From assembly GCA_018827375.1 (NCBI GenBank), contig JAHJYW010000010.1, forward strand, positions 62,001 to 126,000: a stretch of DNA of 64,000 bases, given 5' to 3'. Position 1 is the first letter of the stretch. Every line of letters starts with the position of its first letter. Under the pieces are notes generated by a model. It was given only the letters and a program-made list of their open reading frames with translations. It did not search any database and was not told the DNA's origin. Both the position numbers and the translations under genes were made by a program. Positions 37,313-46,974 of this stretch are shown here, piece after piece. Source of the DNA: Alphaproteobacteria bacterium (GTDB lineage Bacteria; Pseudomonadota; Alphaproteobacteria; Caulobacterales; Hyphomonadaceae).

Positions 37313-40300
37313 ATGAGATATATGTATAGAAGCGACTTCGGTCGTCGTTGTAAGGTTTCGGTTGCCGCGTGCGCTTTGTTAGCGGGTGTTCTGGCCAACT
37401 CTGCATTTGCCCAGGAGGCAGATGCTCCGTCAGAAGATAAGGAAGCGAAACTCAGCAAGGTTCTTGTCCTTGGGTCGCAAATCCAGGGGGCCAAGGTCTC
37501 CGGCGCACTTCCCGTGACTGTCGTCTCGCCTGACGATATTGAAGCAACCGGCGCTGTGTCTGCGGAAGACCTCTTCCGTACAGTGCCGTCCGCCGGCGAT
37601 ATCACCTTCAACGGCACCTATCTTGGCGGCGGGAACTCGAACGCTGCACGTGGCGACATTTCGACGGTCAGTTTGCGGGGGCTGGCACAGGGTAATACGC
37701 TTGTCCTGATCAACGGTCGCCGCTCGGTTGTTCACCCGACATCGCAGACCGATAACCAGACTCCGGTCTTTGGGTATAACGTCAATGCCATCCCGGTTCA
37801 GGGCCTGGCGCGGGTTGAAGTGCTGAAAGATGGTGCAGCAGCCATTTATGGTTCGGACGCCGTGGCCGGTGTTGTGAACAACGTCATGCGATCCGATTTC
37901 GTCGGCTTGGACATGAACCTGCAATATGGGGTTGCCGAGGGCACCAGTCTCGACGAACTCACCGGGGATATCCTCTACGGACGGGATTTTGACAACGGCA
38001 AGGGCAATATCTCCGTTTACCTTGGCGGCACGACCCGCTCTTCGCTCCTGCGGTCCGATCAGGAATACACCAACCTGGCGGATATGCGTCCGCTGACGGA
38101 GGGTACGAACTGGGCAGGTACTGCTTGGGATAACCGTTCGACATCCAGCCCATGGGGCTATTTCGCTCCCGTCGACACGTCGATCGGCGCAATATCAGCT
38201 GACGGTTCAACCTTCACAGATGCTGCCGGCGCCTTCCACATCCAGGCACCGGGATTTGGTGCGGGCTGTCTCGTTCCCGGCAGCGAGACCTGCTATGGTG
38301 GAGGCAGTCTGACATCCTCAGCTTATCGCGACATGCGCTATGATGAGCTGTCGACCTTTGACACGCTCACCATGCTGCCATCAGTTGATCGTATCAACTT
38401 CTTCAGCTTCGCGAACTATGACGTCACTGAGAGCCTGAACATCTACGGCGAAGTCGGCATCTATAAAGCTGAAACGGACGCCGTGATTGGCGCGCCGGCA
38501 AGCCTTGGCTCAGGTCCGGTTTATATCTCTGCTGATGCCTACTGGAACCCGCTCGGCGCGGTCGGCTCGCCGAACCGTATCGACGGCCTCAGCGCCAATG
38601 TGCCAGACGAAGGCGTGCCGCTTCGGATTGGTGCGTATCGTCTGGTTGACACGGGCACGCGTGATGTGAACGTGAAGAACGACCAGTATCGTTTCCTGGT
38701 CGGCGCTAAAGGTGATGCCTTTGGCTGGAATTGGGACTCAGCGCTCCTTTATAACGAGGCAAAGGTCAAGGACTCTGCAGACGGTGTGGACTCCCGCCTC
38801 TTCCAACAGGCCCTTAACCGCACGGATTCCTCTGCATACAATCCTTTCTGTGGTGGCGATCCGGTAAACCCGAGTGTGGGTACAACCCTATGTAACTCGC
38901 AGGAAACCATCGATAGCTTCATGATCACGCAGGTGCGTGAGAACAAGACATCTCTGTCCCTTGTCGACTTCAAGGTCTCGAAAGCTGATCTCTTCTCAAT
39001 CTGGTCTGGTGACATTGGCATCGCAGGTGGTCTCGAGTTCCGCCGGGAAACCTATCATGATGACCGCGATCCTCACCAGGATGGCTCGCTGCCTTACTAT
39101 GATCAGATCACCGGAAACCTGGTGTCCGATTCCAGCCTCATGGGCCACAGCCCGTCGCCGGATGTGAAAGGCAGCCGCAACGTTTCCTCGGCCTATCTTG
39201 AGCTTGCTGTGCCTCTGATTTCGGAAGAGATGAATATCCCGCTCGCACGGTCCATCGAGCTTCAGCTTGCGGCCCGTTATGAGAATTATTCGGATGTCGG
39301 CTCTGTCTCCAAGCCGAAGGTTTCCGCAGCGTGGGATGTCTTCGACGGCCTGCGGTTCCGTGGTTCATGGTCCGAAGGGTTCAAGGCGCCGAACCTCGAA
39401 GTGGTCAACACACCGCTTCTGGAACGGGTGAATGGCTATCCAGACTTTATCCAGTGTGAAGCCGCGCTGCGGCAGGACCGGATAGGCGATTACTCGGGTT
39501 GCTCTACGCTGTCCGTTACGGTCGCCAGCCTTCGTTCGGGTAACTCTGAACTGGAGCCGGAAGAGTCGGAAAGCTCGTCCTATGGTGTTGTGTTCGAACC
39601 ACAATTCCTCCCGGAGGCTTTCGGCCATCTCACGTTCACGACAGACTTCTGGAGCATCGAACAAAAGAACCCGATTGGCCTTCTGAACGATTCCGTAGCG
39701 CTATCGTACGACTATCTCCTGCGTCTGCAGGGCAGCTCTAACCCGAACGTGATCCGCATGGACCCGACGCCTCAGCAGGTTGCTGAATTTGCAGGCACCG
39801 GGCTTGAGCCTGTGGGGGACGTGCTGAACGTCATCGCGAAGTTCACAAACCAGGCGCCGCTGGAAGTCAAAGGCATCGATTACGGCGCATTCTGGGATGT
39901 TAAGGTTGGTCCTGGCGATCTTTCGTTGAGCGCCAATGCCACTTATGTCGACACATACTACCAGAGCCCGACTGAGGAAGCCGCAGCACTTCTGGCGGCA
40001 CTCTCTGATGGCACTGCCAACCCTTACGTCACGGTGACCGGTGGCGGCAGTCTCATCCAGCAAGGTGGACGTCCGGTGTGGAAATATTCCATGTCCGCCT
40101 CTTACGCTTGGGAGAACTGGAAGTTTGGTGCTTTCTCCCAATACACTGGCGACGTTTACAGCACGAGTGTCTCCAGCACTGACTACGGCCCATGGCCAAT
40201 TGAGGACCAGATGACTTGGAACTTCTACGGTCAGTACACCGTGGAAAACGATGGATGGACGAACGGTTCGGCAATCCGTGTTGGCGTACGTAATGCCTTC

Positions 40301-40399
40301 AACGAGGATCCGCCGCTGGCCGATACTTATGGTTACCTGTCGTCGCTGTATCAGCCGCTGCCACGCTACTGGTATGTCAACGTGAAGAAATCCTTCTAG
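37313..40399 (+). CDS. large TonB-dependent receptor
   Basis: An outer-membrane receptor of 1028 aa. The signal peptide core is VSVAACALLAGVLANSAFA. A TonB-box-like KVLVLGSQI precedes the plug, which includes GALPVTVVSPDDIEATG, STVSLRGLAQGNTLVLINGRR and ARVEVLKDGAAAIYGSDAVAG. This resembles the ~1000-residue receptors of alphaproteobacteria and xanthomonads linked to peptide or glycan uptake. The C-terminus is WYVNVKKSF. The ATG at 37313 follows AAGGGG. A perfect terminator follows the stop, and then a TolB/amidohydrolase lipoprotein gene of the same kind that accompanies the receptor at 14038. An oligopeptide-like ligand is plausible. Confidence 0.93.
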   Translation: MRYMYRSDFGRRCKVSVAACALLAGVLANSAFAQEADAPSEDKEAKLSKVLVLGSQIQGAKVSGALPVTVVSPDDIEATGAVSAEDLFRTVPSAGDITFNGTYLGGGNSNAARGDISTVSLRGLAQGNTLVLINGRRSVVHPTSQTDNQTPVFGYNVNAIPVQGLARVEVLKDGAAAIYGSDAVAGVVNNVMRSDFVGLDMNLQYGVAEGTSLDELTGDILYGRDFDNGKGNISVYLGGTTRSSLLRSDQEYTNLADMRPLTEGTNWAGTAWDNRSTSSPWGYFAPVDTSIGAISADGSTFTDAAGAFHIQAPGFGAGCLVPGSETCYGGGSLTSSAYRDMRYDELSTFDTLTMLPSVDRINFFSFANYDVTESLNIYGEVGIYKAETDAVIGAPASLGSGPVYISADAYWNPLGAVGSPNRIDGLSANVPDEGVPLRIGAYRLVDTGTRDVNVKNDQYRFLVGAKGDAFGWNWDSALLYNEAKVKDSADGVDSRLFQQALNRTDSSAYNPFCGGDPVNPSVGTTLCNSQETIDSFMITQVRENKTSLSLVDFKVSKADLFSIWSGDIGIAGGLEFRRETYHDDRDPHQDGSLPYYDQITGNLVSDSSLMGHSPSPDVKGSRNVSSAYLELAVPLISEEMNIPLARSIELQLAARYENYSDVGSVSKPKVSAAWDVFDGLRFRGSWSEGFKAPNLEVVNTPLLERVNGYPDFIQCEAALRQDRIGDYSGCSTLSVTVASLRSGNSELEPEESESSSYGVVFEPQFLPEAFGHLTFTTDFWSIEQKNPIGLLNDSVALSYDYLLRLQGSSNPNVIRMDPTPQQVAEFAGTGLEPVGDVLNVIAKFTNQAPLEVKGIDYGAFWDVKVGPGDLSLSANATYVDTYYQSPTEEAAALLAALSDGTANPYVTVTGGGSLIQQGGRPVWKYSMSASYAWENWKFGAFSQYTGDVYSTSVSSTDYGPWPIEDQMTWNFYGQYTVENDGWTNGSAIRVGVRNAFNEDPPLADTYGYLSSLYQPLPRYWYVNVKKSF

Positions 40400-40410
40400 A
40401 GGATCTAACG

Positions 40411-40443
40411 AATGTCCGCCGGCAGGCCTTGCCGGCGGACATT
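40411..40443 (+). terminator. strong intrinsic terminator after receptor gene
   Basis: AATGTCCGCCGGCA, a five-base loop, then TGCCGGCGGACATT: a perfect 14-bp stem followed by TCCTTTTATT on the plus strand. It ends the receptor transcript, so the amidohydrolase 100 bp on either has its own start or depends on read-through. Confidence 0.85.
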
Positions 40444-40500
40444 TCCTTTTATTCTATCCGTGACACTGTATCCTTTTTTCCATTGACCGGAGGTCCCGCT

Positions 40501-43458
40501 GTGGCCACGCACCCCATTTTGAAAACATCGCTCCTTTCCTTCGTGTCAGCTGTTGCCCTCGCCAGCTGCGCGACCCGCACACCGCCCGCAGAACCAATCG
40601 CGCCCGAACCGACCTCTGAAACCGCAGCGCCCGATACGGTCGAAGACCGTGTCATCATCGACGTGACGATGACCGAAGGCACGAACATGGCCGCCGCCCT
40701 GTCGCCGGATGGCACGACCATCATCCTCGCGCTCCAGGGTGTCCTCTGGTCGATCCCCGCTGCCGGCGGTAAAGCCACGGCGCTGACGTCCCCGGCCTTT
40801 GATGCGCAGGAGCCTGTCTGGGCGCCGGATGGCTCCGAAATTGCCTTCTATGCCTTCGAGGACAATACGTTCGCGCTCTGGATGATGAATCCGGATGGCT
40901 CAGATCTCGCGCGGCTGGCCGATATGCCGGGCGATGCGCGCTACCCGTCCTACTCTCCGGATGGCTCACAAATCCTCTACGCGAGCGATCACGTTGAAGG
41001 ATACCAGATTTGGTCGATAGAGCGCGCCAGTGGCGCGACGCGCCAGCTGACGGCCGCTGACGAGACAGGCTATGAAATTCCGCTGACGCCTTATTTCCGT
41101 GGCGCGGGCAATGCCGTCTATCCCATCATTTCGCCGGATGGTTCGAAGATCGCCATGGTCATCGACGGCGAACGCGACGCACTCGTTGTGCGCGACACCA
41201 AAGCCCATGGCGATCTCAAGGTGCTTTTTGCCGCCAATACACTCGGCGCGCCGGTCTGGTCACAAGATGGTAGCGCGCTCTACGTTCCTGGCATCATCGG
41301 TGACAATGGCCTGCTTGCGAGCGTGCCGGTCGACGGCAGCGAAGTCACACGCCTCGTCGATGGCCCTGATGTCTTCCCGTTCCGCCCGAGCGTCACGGCG
41401 ACGGGTGACATCCTCTATACGGCCGATGGCGGCATCCACACGATCTCGCCCGACGGCGCCACGACCTCGACCATCCCCTTCAGTGCGCATGTTGCACTCG
41501 ACCGAACACCCTATGCCCGCCGCAAGTACGATCTGACCTCCCAGACGCCGACGCCAGCCCTCGGTGTCATTGATCCGATCCTGTCGCCCGACGGTTCAAA
41601 AGCCGTCTTTGCCGCGCTGGGCGATCTCTGGATGGCCGACCTTGCGACTGGCGAGACATCCCAGCTCACCGACGATGATTTTGTAGACCTCTCGCCCAGC
41701 TGGTCGCCTGACGGCAGCAAGCTCGCCTTCGCAACCGATCGCGGCGGCAAGACCGATCTCTGGCTGATGGAGCTGTCGACCGGCGCGCTGACCCAGCTGA
41801 CAGACGATGCCAAACCGGCCAACTCACCCATATGGTCGCCGGATGGCACAAAGATCGCCTACCTCTCCGATGCCATGACGACCGTCTTCCTTGGCAGCAC
41901 GGTCAACTTGATCGACGTGGCGACAGGCGAGCAGTCCCAGCTGGCCGACCCGCTGTTCGGCCCTAGCGCGCCAGCCTGGTCTGCTGACGGGGCATCCGTC
42001 ATCGTGGTGGCGCGTCTTCCAGTCACCAACCGTTTCCGCGAAGGCTACAATGCTTTCTACATGATGCCGGCCTCCGGCGGCGAGAACAGCTGGGTCCTGC
42101 CGGTCGGCGAAGAGAAGTCGCTCGGGCGGCGCCAATGGAACCGTCCCGCCTGGAGCGCAGATGGCACGGTCGTGTACCGCGTCGACGGCGCTCTCTACAT
42201 GATGCCGATGGCCTCCGATGGCGTCTTCGGGGATGCCGTGCTCGTCGCCGAAGCCGGGGAAAACCCCAGCTGGTCCGCCGATGGCAAAAAGCTCATCTAC
42301 ATCGATGGCGCAGACATCATGCTCTTCGACCGTGAAACGCTCGCAACCACCACGCTGGACATCAAGCCCACCTGGGTGCGTGACATGCCGGACGAAACGC
42401 TGACCATTCGCGCCGGGCACATGTTTGACGGTCTTGCTGACGCCTATGTTGAGAATGTCGACATCATTGTGGAGAATGGTGTCATCACCGGGGTTCGGCC
42501 CGCTTCGGCAGAGCCGGTTGAAGGCATCCTGATCGACGCGTCCGACAAGTATGTCATACCCGGCCTGATCGAGAGCCATACCCACCAGTCGACCAGCCAG
42601 GGCAAGGCACTTGGCGATATCTGGTTCAGCCACGGCATCACATCGGTCAGGGAAACCGGCGATGATCCCTACCACGCGGTCGAGCGGCGCGAAGCGGCAG
42701 ATTCTGGCAAGCGTTCGGCGCCGCGTGTGTTCACGGCGGGCCCGCTGAACGAAGGTGCGCGCGTGTCGTATGGCGTATCGGAAACCGTCGGCACGGTTGA
42801 GCGTGCCGAGGACTCGATGCGCCTGTCGACCGAGCTGCAACTGAATATGTACAAGAGCTATGTGCGTCAGAACTATACCGTTCAGAATCGCACCATCGAG
42901 CTTGCGCATGAAAGCGGCATCCCGGTCTCGTCGCACGAGCTTTATCCCGCTGTCGCAAACGGCATCGACCAGATGGAACACTTCGGCGCAACAAGCCGTC
43001 GTGGCTATTCCCTGAAGATATCGGCTCTGAGCAACACCTATCAGGATGTTGTGGCACTTGTGTCGGAATCCGGTGTCGTCGTCACGCCCACGCTCGCCCT
43101 CATGACGCGCTTCGGAACCGTCAATGTCGACAAGATGGGCGGAACGCTGAAGCGCATCGTCGATAATGGCGGCAAGATTGTCGCTGGAACGGATTCGCCG
43201 TTTATTCCGTATGGGGCGTCGCTTCACAAGGAACTGGAAATCTACAGCAATGCCGGCCTGACGACCGCACAGGTCCTGCGCAGTGCTACCAGAGATGCGG
43301 CAACAGCGATCGGCGTGGGTGATTTTATCGGCGCAATCGAGGCGGGCCACTTGGCTGACATCGTCATTCTTGATGGCGACCCACTGGCAGATATTACCAA
43401 TACGACGACCGTGGACACGGTCATCAAGAATGGTGCGGTCGTCTGGTCTGCCGATTAG
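40501..43458 (+). CDS. TolB/WD40-like propeller plus amidohydrolase lipoprotein
   Basis: A 985-residue exported hydrolase starting at GTG behind GGAGG. The lipoprotein signal ends at ALASC (lipobox L-A-S-C, about residue 23). Many PDG-type propeller motifs (SPDGSKLAFATDRGG, SPDGTKIAYLSD) fill residues about 55-640. The amidohydrolase domain follows with HxH in GLIESHTHQS (about residue 692), SSHELYPAV, MEHFG, AGTDSPFIPYG and GHLADIVILDGDPL. It is the same architecture as the product of 16272-19577 but diverged. It likely processes the substrate of the preceding receptor in the periplasm or on the cell surface. Confidence 0.9.
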   Translation: MATHPILKTSLLSFVSAVALASCATRTPPAEPIAPEPTSETAAPDTVEDRVIIDVTMTEGTNMAAALSPDGTTIILALQGVLWSIPAAGGKATALTSPAFDAQEPVWAPDGSEIAFYAFEDNTFALWMMNPDGSDLARLADMPGDARYPSYSPDGSQILYASDHVEGYQIWSIERASGATRQLTAADETGYEIPLTPYFRGAGNAVYPIISPDGSKIAMVIDGERDALVVRDTKAHGDLKVLFAANTLGAPVWSQDGSALYVPGIIGDNGLLASVPVDGSEVTRLVDGPDVFPFRPSVTATGDILYTADGGIHTISPDGATTSTIPFSAHVALDRTPYARRKYDLTSQTPTPALGVIDPILSPDGSKAVFAALGDLWMADLATGETSQLTDDDFVDLSPSWSPDGSKLAFATDRGGKTDLWLMELSTGALTQLTDDAKPANSPIWSPDGTKIAYLSDAMTTVFLGSTVNLIDVATGEQSQLADPLFGPSAPAWSADGASVIVVARLPVTNRFREGYNAFYMMPASGGENSWVLPVGEEKSLGRRQWNRPAWSADGTVVYRVDGALYMMPMASDGVFGDAVLVAEAGENPSWSADGKKLIYIDGADIMLFDRETLATTTLDIKPTWVRDMPDETLTIRAGHMFDGLADAYVENVDIIVENGVITGVRPASAEPVEGILIDASDKYVIPGLIESHTHQSTSQGKALGDIWFSHGITSVRETGDDPYHAVERREAADSGKRSAPRVFTAGPLNEGARVSYGVSETVGTVERAEDSMRLSTELQLNMYKSYVRQNYTVQNRTIELAHESGIPVSSHELYPAVANGIDQMEHFGATSRRGYSLKISALSNTYQDVVALVSESGVVVTPTLALMTRFGTVNVDKMGGTLKRIVDNGGKIVAGTDSPFIPYGASLHKELEIYSNAGLTTAQVLRSATRDAATAIGVGDFIGAIEAGHLADIVILDGDPLADITNTTTVDTVIKNGAVVWSAD

Positions 43459-43559
43459 GGATTCTGTCTGAGCCCTTTAGCGGCAGGAGCAGATGACCTG
43501 ATCTGTATCCGGCTGCTGGAGGGCCGTTTCGACACAAGGGCAGCCACGCTTCGCGCTTC

Positions 43560-45086
43560 TTACGCGTTACCAGCCAGTTCCGATTCGCGCATGTATTGAT
43601 CCAGAAAGTCCTGATGGGTCGGCATGCTTGCAACCGCCTTGTCGATATTTGCTCGGAGGCCGTTGAGGGCCATCTTCATTTGATCAGCCGACATGAGGCG
43701 TCCAAGATGGTGGCGTCCCTGAGGACGCAGACGCTGGCCCATCATTACCTGTAGCCAGGAGTCCACCTGAAACAGTTCTGCTTTTTCCTGGTAGGCTAAT
43801 CCGGTGTCCCTGAAAAGCGCTATCCGGTTACGCAGCGAATCCGGAATGTCCATCGTCCCCATGGTCCGCCAGAACTCGCTGTCTGAGCGTTCCGTCAGCT
43901 TGTAGTGCAGGATTATGAAGTCGCGTATCCGCTCCAGCTCAACCCGGGCCAGATCGTTGAACCGGGTCGCCAGTGCTTCGCTGAAGCCGTGGAATGGAAA
44001 CATCTGAACGAGTCGTGACGCGTAGATCTGGATGAGGTGAATGGAGGTTGACTCGAGTGGTTCAACAAAACCGCTCGATAGACCGATCGAAATGCAATTC
44101 TTTACCCAGACCTTTTCGCGTCGACCTGTGCGATAGCGGATGATGCGAGGTTCCGTGAGAGGGGCGCCGTCGATTTCCGCCAACAGGCGTGCCTGTGCAT
44201 CCTCGTCCGAGAGGTGTGCGCTTGAATAGACAAGGCCGTTGCCAACGCGGTGTTGCAGGGGAATTTTCCAGCGCCAGCCGGAATCATGCGCGATGGCGCG
44301 GGTATAGGGCAGGGCAGGGCCGGTCGCTTCGGTTTGCACAGCGATCGCTCGGTCGGTCGGTAGCCAGTGAGACCAGTCTGTAAAACCCGTCTCCAGTGTC
44401 TTGTCGATCAGAAGGGCCCGAAAGCCTGTGCAATCGATAAACAAGTCACCTTCAATGCGCTCGCCAGATTTCAGTACGAGACCGTTGATGTAGCCCGTGT
44501 CCGAGTTTTGTTCGACAGTATCGATTAGACCTTCGACGCGTTTTGCGCCAAACGACTCCGCAAATTGGCGCAAAAATTTCGCATAAAGGCTGGCATCGAG
44601 ATGATAGGCGTAGTTGATCTGAGAGGTCTCGGATGTTGCGAACTTGTTGGCTTCGGCAGCCTTGAGTTCGAAACAATAGTCTCCGAGGTCGCTCGCAAGG
44701 CCCATCTCGCGTGCCTGCATCCAGATATGATGAAAATCGGCCATCCATGTGGATTTCCCAACAGTGCCGAATGAGTGGATGTAGCGGTCGCCAATTCCCC
44801 CCCAGTTTTCGAAGGCGATGCCGAGCTTAAAAGTCGCTTTCGTGGCGCGCATGAATGCCCGCTCGTCCACGCCCAGCAGGTGGTGGAATATGCGGTGCGT
44901 GGGTATGGTCGCCTCACCGACGCCAACAGTTCCAATCTCGTCGGACTCGACAAGCGTGATGTCGATAAGGGGGCCAAGCTGACGTGACAGGGCCGCCGCG
45001 ACGATCCATCCTGCGGTGCCACCACCGGCGATCACCACTCTCTTTACAGTCTGCCCGTCCACGTGTGTCTCCCTGTCTGGTTTCAT
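43560..45086 (-). CDS. tryptophan halogenase-like flavoprotein
   Basis: This 508-residue protein belongs to the FADH2-dependent halogenase family. It has the FAD motif GGGTAGW near the N-terminus, a lysine in ATFKLG (about residue 87, position of the catalytic Lys), GWRWKIPLQHRVGNG (the WxWxIP signature) and SSGFVEPLESTS, whose Glu (about 342) matches the residue used by Trp halogenases. These would allow halogenation in principle, but members adjacent to TonB receptors have no proven substrate. The ATG at 45086 shares one base with the stop of the cupin gene (TGATG), so the two are coupled. A companion flavin reductase is not seen here. Confidence 0.9.
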   Translation of the reverse strand: MKPDRETHVDGQTVKRVVIAGGGTAGWIVAAALSRQLGPLIDITLVESDEIGTVGVGEATIPTHRIFHHLLGVDERAFMRATKATFKLGIAFENWGGIGDRYIHSFGTVGKSTWMADFHHIWMQAREMGLASDLGDYCFELKAAEANKFATSETSQINYAYHLDASLYAKFLRQFAESFGAKRVEGLIDTVEQNSDTGYINGLVLKSGERIEGDLFIDCTGFRALLIDKTLETGFTDWSHWLPTDRAIAVQTEATGPALPYTRAIAHDSGWRWKIPLQHRVGNGLVYSSAHLSDEDAQARLLAEIDGAPLTEPRIIRYRTGRREKVWVKNCISIGLSSGFVEPLESTSIHLIQIYASRLVQMFPFHGFSEALATRFNDLARVELERIRDFIILHYKLTERSDSEFWRTMGTMDIPDSLRNRIALFRDTGLAYQEKAELFQVDSWLQVMMGQRLRPQGRHHLGRLMSADQMKMALNGLRANIDKAVASMPTHQDFLDQYMRESELAGNA

Positions 45087-46117
45087 CAACGATTCAGACG
45101 TTGTAGTAATTTTGCGCGCAGTCGGCGCGCACCCGCCTCATCCATGGGGGCAAGGTCGCCTTTTGCATGTTCTGGCAAATGGGCTCCGGCCAGGTCGGCC
45201 GGCCCGAAAACATAATAGTCAAAAAGAGCCTTCCAGGCCCGCTTCTCCTGATCCGGGCGATCTCGTAAACTCAACAGGCCGTGAAGCAGGGTGTTCTGCG
45301 GGGTATCGATATATCCCGGTGATGTATTCCACCAGTAATTCACCAGCGTATTGAAGTCGCTCAACGCCTCGACATGGTGCCACCAGAGGGCCGGGTAGAA
45401 GAGCACGTCACCCGGCTCAAGATCAGCCACTTCCGCGTTGCGAAGGGCATCGGCAAACCGGGGATGTTGCTTGAAGTCGGGATTCTGGAAGTCGACCATA
45501 CTGACGACCTGGCCGCCCGGTGTGGGCTCCAGTGGCCCGGGATAAAGATTGGCGATCTGCTCTGGCGGAAATAGCGTGAAACGCCGTTCGCCTACGATGC
45601 AGCAGGCCATGTTGTTGGACATGTCGTAGTGCGCTGTCGCAGTCGTGCGATTGCCAATCCAGACACTTACAACTGGCGGATTACTCTCGAACATAGGATT
45701 GTTAAGGACCAGATCATTTTCTTCCCGAAAGCCGGGCAGGTAAAGGTCTGCATCCGTCGACCCGATATAGTAGGAACGTGCATCAGGATGGCCGATTTCG
45801 TCCCGAATGAGATCAAGAAAGTGATCAAGCTGAACGCGATCACGCTGAAAGTTCAGTCCTGAAACATCCTGATTATAGAAGTACCGCCCCTTCAGTTCCG
45901 GTGCGCACGTATATCCGACAACAGGGCGACCCTGGTAAAAGTGCAACATATAAGTCATCGCTGCATCTGGCGATTCAAGACCCTTCCGCGTCAGCGGCCA
46001 ATCCCTGGCGACACCTTTCAGGATTGTGGGCGTTTCCTCTCGCATCAGCCTTTCATAGGGAATGGCCTCTGGGAGGATTCCCTCCAGAACGCGCGTCTTT
46101 CGGTTCACCTCGACCAT
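45086..46117 (-). CDS. cupin-like (JmjC/Cupin_8) oxygenase
   Basis: A 343-residue cupin_8 protein related to JmjC hydroxylases. The Fe(II) ligand set HxD...H is visible as AHYDMSNN (His163, Asp165) and WWHHVEAL (His 247 or 248), with DLEPGDVLFYPALWWH being the typical strand before the last ligand. Such enzymes usually hydroxylate protein side chains using 2-oxoglutarate; no substrate is known for this subgroup. It lies between SapC (28-bp gap upstream) and the halogenase (1-base overlap), so the three products are made together. Cytoplasmic; no signal peptide. Confidence 0.88.
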   Translation of the reverse strand: MVEVNRKTRVLEGILPEAIPYERLMREETPTILKGVARDWPLTRKGLESPDAAMTYMLHFYQGRPVVGYTCAPELKGRYFYNQDVSGLNFQRDRVQLDHFLDLIRDEIGHPDARSYYIGSTDADLYLPGFREENDLVLNNPMFESNPPVVSVWIGNRTTATAHYDMSNNMACCIVGERRFTLFPPEQIANLYPGPLEPTPGGQVVSMVDFQNPDFKQHPRFADALRNAEVADLEPGDVLFYPALWWHHVEALSDFNTLVNYWWNTSPGYIDTPQNTLLHGLLSLRDRPDQEKRAWKALFDYYVFGPADLAGAHLPEHAKGDLAPMDEAGARRLRAKLLQRLNR

Positions 46118-46144
46118 GATGCGCCACGACGTTTGAGCAAAAGA

Positions 46145-46876
46145 CTAGGCATTCTGGGAGCGCTTTGCATTTTTAAGCGAGATCAGTCGACTGACATTCG
46201 GAAGCGAGGCTAGAACGAGATAGGCAGCGCGTAGGAATCCGGATGTGTGCAGGCTTTCGAGAGCAGGCCCGCTCAGGGTGGCGAGCTTCTGCTCGTTGAT
46301 AGAATATATATCAGGCACTTGATAGACTGTGTGTTCGTCCAGCCGGATTTCCAGTGAAGCGGGTTCAATCAGGTCTGCTGCTTCGAATGCCGCAAACATG
46401 GGTCCGGCAATTTCCGCGCCCTTGTTGATAACGCGCAGAACATGGCTGACATGCTGTAGATAGGGTGAATTGCCGCCGTGCTTGAGAAACAGCGGGTGAC
46501 CTTCGGACCGACTGACACGGCGGTCTTCGAGATCAACGAAGATGACGGGCTCTTGCCTGGTTTCGCCATCGATTTCCTGGTTCTGGCGGCCGATTACGAA
46601 GGGGCCGCGTTGGTGAATCGCGGGAATATAACGGCCCTGCCACCCTTCATTCGTAAGGAACAGGTTTTCGCCTTTGTCCAGGCCAAGCAGGGCGACAGCA
46701 CTGTATTGGCCTTTTTCGTCCTTTCGAAATACGATTGGATAGTCCCGCTGAGCCTCAGCGAACTCCGTCGGGAAGACGGGCGTCAGATTGATGCTGTCGC
46801 CATATTCAACGCCGTGATCCGAAATCACTCTGAGGTCGTGGTGCTCTACATTATTGAGCAGCGCCATGTGGGTCAT
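46145..46876 (-). CDS. SapC family protein
   Basis: A 243-residue protein with the SapC family N-terminus ALLNNVEHHDLRV, followed by VFPTEFAEAQRDYPIVFRKD, LLGLDKGENLFL and GRYIPAIHQRGPFVI. The family name comes from a peptide-resistance locus of Campylobacter S-layer work and says little about function. In Caulobacterales, sphingomonads and relatives it recurs beside TonB receptors and halogenase-like genes. The start is 46876; the ATG at 46867 is also possible. It is the first gene of the SapC-cupin-halogenase set, separated from the receptor gene by a terminator-like hairpin. Confidence 0.88.
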   Translation of the reverse strand: MTHMALLNNVEHHDLRVISDHGVEYGDSINLTPVFPTEFAEAQRDYPIVFRKDEKGQYSAVALLGLDKGENLFLTNEGWQGRYIPAIHQRGPFVIGRQNQEIDGETRQEPVIFVDLEDRRVSRSEGHPLFLKHGGNSPYLQHVSHVLRVINKGAEIAGPMFAAFEAADLIEPASLEIRLDEHTVYQVPDIYSINEQKLATLSGPALESLHTSGFLRAAYLVLASLPNVSRLISLKNAKRSQNA

Positions 46877-46911
46877 GTCATGCCTTTTGGTCGGGTGGTC
46901 CGGGCGGGCAA

Positions 46912-46939
46912 AAAAGGCCGCTGCAAACAGCGGCCTTTT
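46912..46939 (-). terminator. terminator hairpin between receptor and sapC
   Basis: AAAAGGCCGCTG-CAAA-CAGCGGCCTTTT is a perfect 12-bp stem with A/T-rich ends in the 98-bp gap after the receptor stop. It would end most receptor transcripts, with the SapC block expressed by read-through or from a promoter within the gap. Confidence 0.82.
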
Positions 46940-46974
46940 CCAATTTATCCCGAACGATGCGTCTCTGTCGACCG

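Noticed and set aside
41824-43350. A 508-codon minus-strand open frame opposite the third amidohydrolase
   Set aside because: Same reasons: no recognisable family, Asp/Arg/His-rich shadow of the real plus-strand gene.
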